Assembly (NCBI GenBank): GCA_034440615.1
Contig: JAOTOM010001521.1
Span: 1-64,000, forward strand
Source of the DNA: Ashinkailepas kermadecensis
Taxonomy: Eukaryota > Arthropoda > Thecostraca > Neolepadidae
Length of the DNA stretch: 64,000 nt
Direction of reading: 5' to 3'
Made by a program: the position numbers and the translations under genes. Under the pieces are notes generated by a model, which was not told the DNA's origin, searched no databases, and saw only the letters and a list, made by a program, of their open reading frames with translations. Below are positions 33,405 through 43,990 of this stretch, piece by piece (the stretch's first letter is position 1; every line of letters begins with the position of its first letter).

Positions 33405-34395
33405 TATCAAACTTCATCCATGCCTCCTTAAAGGGGCCTGCACAGAGCACGCATACTAGCATACACCTCACCCCATTCACCATTAATTAGGACTACAAAA
33501 ACAACTTGGCAACCCCAAAAACAATTGTTTACACTATGTATTAATGCATTTACTGAGGGACTCCCCTCAACATCAGACGGCAGCCTATTCCATCGATCAG
33601 CCCCCCCTTTGACTGAAAATCTGTTGGTGCTGAACTGCCCCACAATTTGACTTGTTCAACCTGAATTACGGACTTCTAGGTGATACTCTAAATAAAAGAA
33701 CATCATTCAGTTTGACATTATCTAACTTTTTAGTGATCATATACATTTAAATCATATCACCACTTAATCCCCTGGGCGCGAATGATCAATTCTGGTCGAA
33801 GCGCCCTAAAGCCCAAATAACTAACTAACTAACCACTTAATCCCCTATATCCAAGTATATCCTATATCCATTTGAAATGTCCTATATCCACTAACACCTC
33901 AGCCTCTGTCCTCATCTATGACACCAAGTTCCCTACTTCCAATTGTATATCTGAATGTCTCGCCTCCAGACACCAGGTGCATAACCTTACACTTATGATA
34001 GTTGAAACACATTTGCCCTTCATCAGTATACTTCTTAGGTCCTGCAAGCCTCGTTGAATATCACTCGACTGATCACCATTGTTACCCACTCATTCTGGCT
34101 TCATTTCCTCAGCAAATTTGAATATCCTATTCCTCAGCCCTGCCTCAATGCTATTCATAAAGATGATGACAATTGGACCCAAACAGAGCCCTGTAACACT
34201 TCACCTAGAACATCCTTCCATTCAGATTAACATCAAGTTTCCATTTGACACTAAACTCTGTTTTCTTCCCCTTAACAATGTTTCAATACAACCTATAACT
34301 TTTCCAGTTCTTTTAGTACCTTGCAAAGTAGTAAGGTGAAACTGACTGGTCTGTAGCTTTCTACACACCTCACACTACCCATTTTTAAACTGGTA
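33405..34395 (-). mobile_element. CR1-like LINE fragment (subfamily 3), reverse orientation
   Basis: Antisense to RT palm-to-C-terminus. 33643-33428 reads TNRFSVKGGADRWNRLPS. 34120-33960 corresponds to IFKFA-E, then SRDIQ, and CKVMHL-like text with many stops. A short unrelated insert lies at 33775-33835. Confidence 0.65.
33796..33825 (-). repeat. 30-bp sequence shared exactly (inverted) with 14031-14060
   Basis: The reverse complement of these 30 bases starts GTTAGTTATTTGGGCTTTAG and continues GGCGCTTCGA; it is identical to 14031-14060 inside the GGGGCCCC array. Flanking sequence differs at both places. Confidence 0.8.
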
Positions 34396-34397
34396 CT

Positions 34398-34430
34398 ATA
34401 TATATATATATATATATGTATACATATACA
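34398..34430. repeat. TA/TATG microsatellite
   Basis: Short run of TA dinucleotides with TATG variants between LINE fragments. Confidence 0.85.
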
Positions 34431-34559
34431 GTATATAAATTTATACATAATCTGGTCCAGCAGAAATATTAGGTGATATTTTCTGCAACTGTTATCTTGC
34501 AACCTCAGGAGTGATATACTCATTCAACATATAGCCTTGCATAGCAAAACCTTCAGTGG

Positions 34560-34790
34560 TTTTACATGTTCTTGATTTATACTTGCAAAAAAAGGAATTA
34601 TCACATTTGCTTGCTTAGTGGGTCAACCATACCACAATCATTAACACATTTCACCACTACCTCCAGTGGCCCTACTCTACATTGTCTAGGTTTAAATTTG
34701 CAGAAACTAAAGAACCTTCTAGCATTGTCTACTGAACATTACCAAGCTAATTTAATTCCAGCTAGTCTTTCAGTTGCCCTAATAATGGGC
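34560..34790 (-). mobile_element. LINE ORF2 linker fragment, antisense
   Basis: On the minus strand it reads RATERLAGIKLAW and then NARRFFSFCKF and VGPLEV, matching the region between endonuclease and RT in these LINEs (copy A has SKKFFSFYKLSK and IGPLDV). Confidence 0.6.
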
Positions 34791-36312
34791 TGATCAATGG
34801 CAGCTGTCTTTCAACTATGATAAGTGTAAAGTTATGCATCTGTAGTCTCGAGGTGAGACTTTCAAATATACAATGGGAGGGCAGGAACTGGATGTTATCG
34901 AAGGGGAAAGGGACTTCGGGTGTGTTGGTTTCAAAAGACCTTAATGCAGAAAAACAATTTATCTCAGCTAGGAACAGGGCACTCAGGATGCTGGGACTCA
35001 TTAATAGAAGTGTGAGATATAAGAGCAATGCAGTTATGGAAAAAAAAACTGTACTTAGCATGTGTCCGACCCCACTTGGAATATTCTGTAGAAGCATGGA
35101 GCCCCTACCTTGAGAAAGATATAGATATGTTAGAAAGAGTGCAGCACAAATCAACTGGACTTATGAGTGGAATAGGTAACTTAAAAATGGAGAAAGGCTT
35201 GTGGCATTAGATATGTACTCACTCAAGTATAGGAGATTAAGGGGGGACATGATTGAAATGTACAAAATTGTTAGAGGGCTGGATCAGGTCAATTTGAATG
35301 ATGCTCTTTTGTTTAGACTATCACATAGGGGTCATCAATTCAAGTTAGATAATTTGAGGTGTAGGACGGTTAAGCAACAACAGGTCTCCAGTCAAAGGGT
35401 TGTTGGTCAGTGGAATAGGCTGCCTGCTGATGTTGTGGGGAGTTCCTCATTGAATGTATTTAAAAGTAGGGTGCATAATTTTTTTTAGACAGGAAAATCT
35501 TGTTCTTGAGTTCTAATCTGTGATGGACAAGGTGATATTTATGCTAAGTAAGTGTGCACGGCACAGACCCCTTTAAGCAGATATGGATGCAGTTTGAAAA
35601 TTATTGGCAAGGCATTCAATCCACATGTGTTAAGAGGGGTCAAGGGAATAGGGCTGGATAGCTAGGGTAGATAGGCATTGATAAGTGTGTGGGATGTTGG
35701 TGGATGGTTTCTTTAGGATGTGGTGATGGTTGGGGTAGGTCTTTTTACCAGGCTTATGGTATCTTGCATTTACAGACTTAACTGGATGGGACTTCGGTCT
35801 CTTATTAAGTTTAAACACCTTATAACTTTATATAGGGTATACCTAGCAGTGGATTCAGCACCTTCCTTCAGGATGTGGTTGGTTATTGGCTTTACGACAC
35901 GTCGACCGTTGAGTCATGTAGCATCGCCAATCTCTCACGCCGATTGGTCGCGGGCGAAGAGTAGCAACAGGTGAGACTCGAACCCACAACCTTTCGATTG
36001 TGAGACGAGCATCTTACCCCTAGACCACTCGTCCCCTCCCTTCAAGATGTGATGCTGATAAGATTGGCTATGGTAGCACAATGGGTATGATTGGAGGAGT
36101 TTGTAATTGTTGAGGGGTGTGCTATGCAATACCAGGTGAATGGTGCTAGATAGGCTGGGATATATAGCTCCTAGGAATTTGAGATAATGGATTGATTGGG
36201 GTTAGAGCATGTACTTTTATAGTATCTTTTCTAGATAGGCTTAACCCAGTTGGGCCCTTGTAGCTCTGATTCAGCCCTATTAAGTCACTTTATGACTTTA
36301 TAATATATATAA
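34790..36312 (+). mobile_element. CR1-like LINE 3' half (subfamily 2) with a nested SINE
   Basis: The coding part, spread over three frames (34817-35488), contains FNYDKCKVMHL, ALRMLGLINRSVRYKS, CVRPHLEYSVEAWSP and RVVGQWNRLPADVVGSS. The 3' UTR runs on to the SINE at 35878. After the SINE comes subfamily-1-like 3' UTR and 3' terminus to 36312. Confidence 0.75.
35878..36036 (-). mobile_element. tRNA-derived SINE, about 159 bp, with target duplication
   Basis: On the minus strand it starts GGGACGAGTGGTCTAGGGGT (A box). The loop CTCACAA contains a CAC anticodon, as in tRNA-Val, and the B box is GGTTCGAGTC. An unrelated tail of about 90 bp follows. The LINE 3' UTR on either side is duplicated: TTCCTTCAGGATGTG (35863-35877) and TCCCTTCAAGATGTG (36037-36051), two mismatches in 15. 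The anticodon stem has mismatches, so it is a SINE head and not a tRNA gene. Pol III transcription from the internal boxes is expected for the family. Confidence 0.8.
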
Positions 36313-36559
36313 CTTCATTTGTGTGGTCAAAGCATTGGTGTGGTAGTTAAGATGCTTCCATTTCCTAAATGCCTGCTCTTTTGACCACAGCAAATGCTCT
36401 GCTTCCTTGGTCAGTCATCAATGGTGCATAACCTTGCTTAATCAAAGTTGCATATTGGCCAGACTGCGAAGCATAGCCAATGCTTTGATGAGGAGCACAC
36501 CAGCTGAGGACAAATATGCACCGAAATGCACCAAGAGGCAAAAAATCATGACCAGCCAG

Positions 36560-37900
36560 ATAGTCATAAAGTGTTAAGGCTTAATAAGAGCCACAGCGGC
36601 CCATCTGGGTTAAGCCTATCTGGAAAAGGTACCATAAATGTACATACTCTCACCCCAATCAATCCCTTATCGCAAGTTCCTAGGAAGCTATATATCCCAG
36701 CCTATCGAGCACCAATTCACTTACTATTGCATAACACACTCAACAATTACAAACTCCTCCCATCATACCCATTGTGCTACCATAGACAATCTCATTAGTA
36801 TCACATCCCGAGGGAAGGTGCTGAATCCACTGCTAGGTACACCCTATATCAAGTTATAAAGCGTTTAGACTTGATAAGAGACTCACTTCACACTTGCTAT
36901 TGCATAACACACTCAACAATTACAAACTCCTCCCATCATACCCATTGTGCTACCATAGACAATCTCATCAGTATCACATCCCGAAGGAAGGTGCTGAATC
37001 CACTGCTGGGAACACTGTATACAAAGTTTTAAAGTGTTTAGACTTAATAAGAGACTCACTTGCTATTGCATAACACACTCAACAATTACAAACTCCTCCC
37101 ATTATACCCATTGTGCTACCATAGACAATCTCATCAGTATCGCATCCTGAAGGAAGGTGCTGAATGCACTGCTAGGTATAGAGTTATACAGAATTTAGAC
37201 TTAATAAGAGACCCAAAGGCCCATCAAGTCTGTAAATGGAAGATAATATAAGCCTGGTAAAAAGACCCTCCCCAACCATCCCACATCCTGAAGAACCAGT
37301 TTTCCAATATCCCACACACCTATCAATGCCTATCTACCCTAGCTTTCCAGCCTTATTCCCCTGATCACTCATAACAAATGTGGATTGAATGCCTTATCAA
37401 TAATTTTCAAACTGCATCCATGCCTGCTTAAAGGGGTCTGTGCCGTGCACACTTACTTGACATAAATCTCACCTTGTCCATCACAGATTAGAACTCAAGA
37501 ACAAGATTTTCCTGTCTAAAAAAATTATGCACCCTACTTTTAAATACATTCAATGAGGAACTCCCCACAACATCAGCAGGCAGCTCATTACACTGATCAG
37601 CAACCCTTTGACTGAAGACCTGTTGACGCTTAACTGTCCTACACCTCAACTTGTTTAACCTGAATTGATGACCCCTATGTGATACTCTAAACTGAAGAGC
37701 ACCATTTAAATTGACCTGATCTAGTCCTGTAACAATTTTGTACGTTTATATTATGTCCCCCCTTAATCTCCTATACTTGAGTGAGTACATATCTAATGCC
37801 ACAAGCCTTTCTCCATATTCTAAGTTACATATTCCACTGATGAGTCTAGTTCCTTTGTGCTGCACTCTCTCTAACTTGTCTATTGAATATAGAATACACA
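36560..37900 (-). mobile_element. CR1-like LINE 3' fragments with three 3' UTR units
   Basis: 36560-37200 is a subfamily-1 3' end with three tandem units (starting near 36720, 36890 and 37065), each carrying CTCCTCCCATCATACCCATT-like text. 37200-37900 is the subfamily-2 3' UTR plus RT C-terminus in antisense. Confidence 0.8.
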
Positions 37901-38089
37901 CACCAAATGCAAAAAAAAACAAGAGTTTAGGAAGTCAAGAGGCTTAAGGCCAGGGGAGCCTGATCGGGAGCAGTGATGCCGGCCACCTTCCAAATTCCAA
38001 ACTGCATGCAACACAGAACTGAACTTGGCAGCAGTGGTTTTTTAACAGGACATAAATTTAGCAGCTATCAAATGAGACAAAAGTGTTGC

Positions 38090-38370
38090 ACTCTGTTAGA
38101 AATATTGCAAGCAAGGAAAGGAATAGTGTATCATGCTTTTATGTCAATGCGAGAAGGGTTAGGAACAAAATTGTGGAACTGCATGCATATATGTTCGTTG
38201 AAAAGCTAATCAAAGGAAGGCAGGGATAGGAGGGGGATACTCTTGTATGTCAGACAAGTAATGAAAAGTCATTCCATAGAGGATAGTGTAGATAATGAAG
38301 GAGTAGAATCCTCGTGGTTAGATAGCATTCTGAAGCATGGAACAAAATGTAGAATTGGAGCATTCTATAG
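38090..38370 (+). mobile_element. LINE endonuclease fragment (subfamily 1)
   Basis: Matches the ORF2 start and endonuclease region (ATGTCAATG, GTTAGGAACAAAATT, and ending GGAGCATTCTATAGATC). It stops abruptly at 38370, where an opposite-strand RT fragment begins. Confidence 0.75.
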
Positions 38371-38892
38371 ATCTGAAGAGTCTATGCTGTTTTTAAAGAT
38401 GTTCAGTGTGCCGCTACTGACAATGGTTTCTGGCAGCTGGTTTCAGTGTTCTACTACCCTGTTGGTAAATAAAGACTGTGTTAACCTTGTCGTCCTGCTG
38501 TGATAAACTTGAATTTTTAATTTAGGATCTCTAATTGTTTGTATTTGATGACCTCTAATAATCATTTCTGTTAAATTCAAACATTTCCCTGAGATAACCC
38601 TGTTCCTGACCATGAAGAAATTGAAAGACCTCGATGAGATTTCCTCCAGCCTTCTATATCTAAGTGAAAACATATTCAATTTCTTCAATCTTTTCTCATA
38701 TGCCAGGTTGCTTATACCATTAACCATTTTTGTTGCCCTCTGTTGTACTCTATTCGTTGTACTCTACTCTGTTGTACTCTATTCATCTGCAAATTTCAAA
38801 ACCTCATGGCTTAGGCTGCTTTCAATGTTATTTACAAATATAATGAACAATAGTGGCCCAGTACTAACCACTGGGGGACTCCACTAAGAACA
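38371..38892 (-). pseudogene. LINE reverse transcriptase C-terminus (subfamily 1), antisense
   Basis: 38727-38443 reads MVNGISNLAYEKRLKKLNMF and ends NRVVEH. Upstream (to 38892) are antisense remnants of FADD and GVPQ-G. Several frameshifts and a TGTTGTACTCTA duplication near 38740-38780 mark decay. Confidence 0.75.
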
Positions 38893-38966
38893 TTTTACCA
38901 TAATGACTTTATGATGATGATGCCATGATGACTCATGGCAGAGTCTACCTACCCTGGCATTGGCTG

Positions 38967-39096
38967 CTAGTGCCCTAGAGCTCCACTCAGGGCAGACTCC
39001 AGCCATAGGCAGAATAGCAGTCACAATGACCCTGCTATTGCTATGGTTCAGGGTGGCCAGAAGGGCCCTGTAGTCCTGCAGCAGCTCCTCACTCCT

Positions 39097-39144
<48 letters not shown>

Positions 39145-39311
39145 GATACCTAGGAGAACCACCACAATTTCAGCACACTCTAGGAGTGAGGAGCTGCTGC
39201 AGGACTACAGGGCCCTTCTGGCCACCCTGAACCATAGCAATAGCAGGGTCATTGTGACTGCTATTCTGCCTATGGCTGGAGTCTGCCCTGAGTGGAGCTC
39301 TAGGGCACTAG
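38967..39311. repeat. Perfect 133-bp inverted repeat around a T43 tract
   Basis: 38967-39099 and 39179-39311 are exact reverse complements by my reading. The 79-bp spacer is T43 (39101-39143) plus 35 bp. Each arm is a piece of a LINE ORF1 esterase domain (ILPMAGVCPEWSSRAL on the minus strand). On the minus strand the spacer reads EIVVVLLGI, the esterase block that normally precedes the arm. The arm at 39179-39311 is therefore an extra inverted copy. Confidence 0.9.
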
Positions 39312-40504
39312 GTGACACACACACAAATAACCAATTTTGTGCCCTATTAGAGGTGACTTTGTTATAAAGTTGTATTCAAGACGAATATTAAAATATCAAG
39401 AATGCCTTTGTAGAAAATGAGCACAAAGAATGAAATAATATATGAATAATGGCTTCCACGAGTTTTGCTCTATGGCCTTTACTATTGTCACTATTGGCAG
39501 AGGTTGTTAAATGCTGATTGGTTGGCTCAAGATTCTCCATTTTTGGGAAGAGGAGCTTTCTACCTGTGTTCTATAGCCTTGGGCATAGTACCTACTGGTA
39601 TTCTTCATGTATTACCCCTCATAATCTTAGTCAATGTCAGCTGACTGCTAGTCACCTATTGGTGACATCACTCCAAGTATGGAGAAAAACCTCCAGCCAA
39701 AATCACTGGATGAACCTGGGGATCACCATGGATAGTTTGAAGGGGTTGATCTGGTACTTATTAAGGGGAGTCAGCAGAACAACTGAACATAACATAACCT
39801 GACTTAATATAATGCTCCTGGGTTCATTCAGTGAACCAAGCTGGAGGTTTTTACCCATACTTTGAGTGATGCCATGAACAGCTGACAGGCAGTCAGCTGT
39901 CTGTGACCTAGGTACATTGTTGATATAAATAAAGTGCAAGGGGTAATACTTGAAGATTACCATATCCACCTAGGTGAAGCAGGGGGAATCCAAACATGTT
40001 CCATTTCCAAACACCTACCTTTGGACATGTTACATTCAGCATGTAAATAACAAAAAGATGACAGTATTCATAAACAATGGACCTTTCTCTACCAAAATAT
40101 GAATGTCCAATCACATAGTTATACCACTTCTTTGTTTATGGAGTTAGCAAAGTTCACAGGCACCATTTTCAGGTTTCCAAGAGCAGTCAGCATATGAAAA
40201 CCATAAGGAAATGACTTCAGATAATTTTATTTCAATCACACCTGTATTTTTTAGTGCTACTAATAACTTGTGCCACAACAGCTACAGTAAAGTAATCCTG
40301 CACCACATTCTCATGTTTGAAATATGGCACACCATAACAACATAATTGTTTTAAACTTGTTCTTTGCGAGTGGTTAGGGGATTTTCGTAGAAAGGAACCA
40401 TTTGAATAAGTATAGCATGTTAATTTTGGCATTTGGTAAACACAGTACAATTACCCCCTCTTCAATCACCTCAGACCCCCTACATACCTATGCACCTTCC
40501 TAGG
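39312..40504. other. No gene; contains one fold-back MITE
   Basis: Mostly unique-looking AT-rich sequence with no recognisable protein. A small inverted-repeat element lies at about 39638-39911. Confidence 0.5.
39638..39911. mobile_element. Fold-back MITE, imperfect arms of about 90 bp
   Basis: The left arm has CAGCTGACTGCTAGTCACC and then AAAAACCTCCAGCC, ending ACTGGATGAACCTGGG. The reverse complement of 39812-39911 has CAGCTGACTGCCTGTCAG, AAAAACCTCCAGCT and ACTGAATGAACCCAGG. Spacer is about 85 bp. No clear target duplication. Confidence 0.6.
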
Positions 40505-43280
40505 CAGAGTGGGAAACTTACTTTCCGGGTTGGGAGTAAGAGTGCATACCAACTTCTTCCGGAGTACATTTTCATGGACATAATTTTTTTATGCATGGAA
40601 TCTGTTCACCAGTAACGAACCAGAAAAACCTATGTAATCGGTACGTACATAACATGCATAAGTAATATGCATAGTCATTTTTGGTCAAATGAAATGTCAA
40701 AACATAGGAACAAAGAAGTGAATAATTGATGGCACCACCAGGCAGCAACTAGTGATAAATAGCACTGTTGTCTCTCATAACTCACAGGAGCAATGTACTT
40801 TCCTTTCATTGTTGGTCTCAGTACAAGGCTAGCCATATAAAAAAAACAAACAAAAATGATTCACACTTCACCCTCAGCTTAGAGTGCATACCTACCTACT
40901 CAGCCAATTTTCTATGTAATATGAACGCAACTCTGCTACCACACACTCCAGTCGGATGTGATAAAGGTGCACAAAGCAAAGGATCAGTCAATATCTTGTG
41001 TTTGCAGTATACCACTGTTGACTATGTGTTCAAAGTTGCTAATGGCTATGATGTCATATAAAAAATACCTTGCATTGATGAGCTGACAGAGGTTTTTTCG
41101 AACATAAAATTTTAACACAGCCAATTCTGATTGGCAGCCTGCAGGATTCTGTAGGACGTCTCTGGAAACTGTCAAATTTTCCCACTATATGGGTGGCAAG
41201 AACACAGGTTTTCAGAGTTGCAGCTTGAAACCCAGAGAACATTGTACTCAGTGTGCATGCTCACCATCTTGCAAGTGTTGTTGGTGCATTATTGTCTGCA
41301 ATACCAATGGTTGAGATTGATAGGAGTGTGCAAAGCTGCAGTCTGGTTGCTGACTGCTACAGAAAGTGGTTAGTTTGAGTGGTGACTTAAGTGGAATAAC
41401 CTTTTTTGGGTATATATCAAGATCAAGCTAAAATGTGACTTGGGATTTTTTTAATATGGGGTATTTGAACGTGGAAATTATGTTGCGACTACTCCTTTTC
41501 TCTGCAAATGATTACTTTTCAGTTGGCAAAGAAATACACTAGCAAAATCATCACTCTACAAATATAGCATATTGCATATACTGGTTTTCCTGTTAGGTTA
41601 GGTTAAGTTATTTTATTTATTCTGATTTATTTATTTAGTAGTCCATAGACAAACCTTCTCAAAGCATTGGGGCTAAAAGTTGCAGACCTGTGCCTATGAC
41701 GTCATCAGTTGTATCGACTGCAGTTGACTTAAAAGTAATCATTTGCTGTGAAAATGAGTGACTGCATCATCTTCATCATGTCAGAAAGCATACCATTACA
41801 ACAACAAAAATCCAAAAAATCACATTTCACCTTGATCTTGATATTTACCAATTTTTTGGGGAGTCATTCTGTGTTGGTTTTTATTGATATCTTTGTTCCC
41901 ACATTTGTGTCGGAGTACATGTGAAGCCCATCCTATCTAGTATGAACCTGGAGTGCAAAAATGTTTTCAGAGATACAATCTCTTAAAAAGTGCCCTGATT
42001 CCCATCCTGTCCCTAGGTACCTACCTACTCTATTGTCTTGGAAGTCCCCAACATTGGCATTGCTGGATCACCGAAATAATTTCCTGAATGCTCTGTACCT
42101 GTTCATTCACTTATAACAAATGTTTTTTGTTAGTGGACTACTGAGCGAAAATTCATTTCCATTGCATGCATACATCACATTCACATTAGGACTACCATGC
42201 TAACACATTGACGAAGCCAATTGCATCATCCTTGCGGTCTCCAGAGGTCAGGGTGGGAATTAAGGCACTTCTTAAGAGATCTTATCTCTGAAAATATTCT
42301 TGCACTCCGGGTTCATACTGGATAGGATAGGCTTCACATGTACTCCAACACAAATGTGGGAACAAAGATATCAATAAAAACAAACCCAGAACGACACCCA
42401 AAAAATGCTGGTTAATCCACTTATGGTCACCACTCAAACTAATCACATTTTGTAGCAGTCAGCAGCTGGACCACAGCTTCACACACTCCATCAATCTCAA
42501 CCACCGGAATTGCCAACAACGCGCCAACAGCAACTTGCAAGATGATGCACATGCACACTGAGAACTGTTCTCCGGCTGTGGAGCCAAGTCTCGGAATACC
42601 TGTGTTTCTGCCACCCTGTAGTGGGAAACTTTAACAATTTTAAGAGACGTCTCCAGAGTACCGGAGGCCACCGATCAGAATTGGCTGCATTAGCATTTTC
42701 TGTTCTGAAATCTGTCTGTCAACCAATCAATGCAAGGTATTTTGTATGTCATAACCATTAGCAACTTTGAACACATGGTTAACAGTGTCCACACAAGTTA
42801 ACAGTAAACACAAGACCTTGACTGATCCTTTGCTCTGATCACATCCAACTGTGGCGTGTGCTGTAGCAGAGTTGCGTCCGTATTACGTGGGAAATTGGCT
42901 GCGTAGGTAGGTATGCTCTCTGAGCTGAGGGTGAAGTATTTTTGTTTGTTTTTCATATGGCTAGCCTTGTACTGAGACCAACAGTGAAAGGAAACACATT
43001 TCTCCTGTGAGTTATAAGAAACAAAACAGTGCCGATTATTACGGGTCACTGCCGGGCGGTGCCATCCATTGTTCACTTCTTTGTTCGTATGTTTTGGCAT
43101 TTGATTTGACCAAAAATGAGAATGATATTACTTATGCATATTATGTAGGTACTGATTTAGGTTTTTCCGGTTGGTTACTGGTAAACAGATTCCATGCATA
43201 AAAATGTCCATGAAAATGCACTCCGGAAGAAATTGGTACGCACTCCAACTCCCAACCCGGAAAGTAAGTTTCCCACTCTG
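40505..43280. mobile_element. Large fold-back element with arms of about 1 kb or more
   Basis: The outer ends match as inverted repeats (CAGAGTGGGAAACTTACTTT at 40505 and its complement ending at 43280). Matching continues inward through GGTCTCAGTACAAGGCTAGC (about 40823 and 42965), GGATCAGTCAA, TTTTTATTGATATCTTTGTT (41879 and about 42361), and the segment around ACATGTGAAGCC. The left arm has an extra AT-rich insert (about 41415-41845). The central spacer is about 42010-42240. No transposase and no clear target duplication (flanks TTCCTAGG and TCAGAGGT), so the class is open. Confidence 0.75.
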
Positions 43281-43910
43281 TCAGAGGTTCAAAAAGAAAT
43301 AACACCTATCATATGCGTTATGCAAAGATAGCTTCCGACTATTTCTATCTGAATAATGTGACTTTAATTTAATAATTTATCACATTATCTATTTATTCCC
43401 CTTTTACTTACCGATAAGCAGCCGCTCACGTGTCGTTAGAGCGCCAGTTCTGCACCGGCATAACAGCTGACACGCTTGATGGAATGTCACCAATAAAAGG
43501 AGCTGTTGCAGAAATGCTTGTCTGTGATTGGTCAAAAATTTTTACCCACCACTATGAAAAGTACTTGGCTCTACACAAATAGGCTCCAGTACAAATAGGC
43601 TCCAGTCTTGGAGGGGATCTTGTGGCATAACAGAAAAGCTTCCACGCATCTGGCAACATAGGCGGATACGGTTTATAAGATGGGTATTTTCGGATAAAAA
43701 TTTGTGTTTTTAACAGGATAATGGACAATATTGGTAAATATGTGTCTCTAGCGCCTACTTAAACTTGAAAAAATGACTTATATCAAGCTAAACCGTTATT
43801 TTTTACTATCTCAGCACCCCATTTGTCATGTTCCTAGCGTCGCCTCATCTCGGTTCGGTACCGGACCGAGCCTATATTTGCATCATAAACAGCGTAAATG
43901 TGAGCCCGTG
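43281..43910. other. No gene seen
   Basis: AT-rich sequence. CAAATAGGCTCCAGT is duplicated side by side at 43576-43605. Nothing else is recognised. Confidence 0.4.
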
Positions 43911-43990
43911 AAGCAACTCTGACCCTGTCTTGCCAGGACAGGGGAGACCGGTGCAGGGCTCTAACTAACTGAGCTACCCGGCTTGTATAC
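43850..43990 (-). repeat. tRNA-derived repeat, degenerate
   Basis: On the minus strand it starts AAGCCGGGTAGCTCAGTTAG (strong A box), then AGAGCCCTGCACCGGTCTCC and CCTGTCCTGGCAAGACAGGG. The B box is not recognisable. The tail TTTACGCTGTTTATGATGCA recurs near 21984, which suggests a SINE family. Confidence 0.5.
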
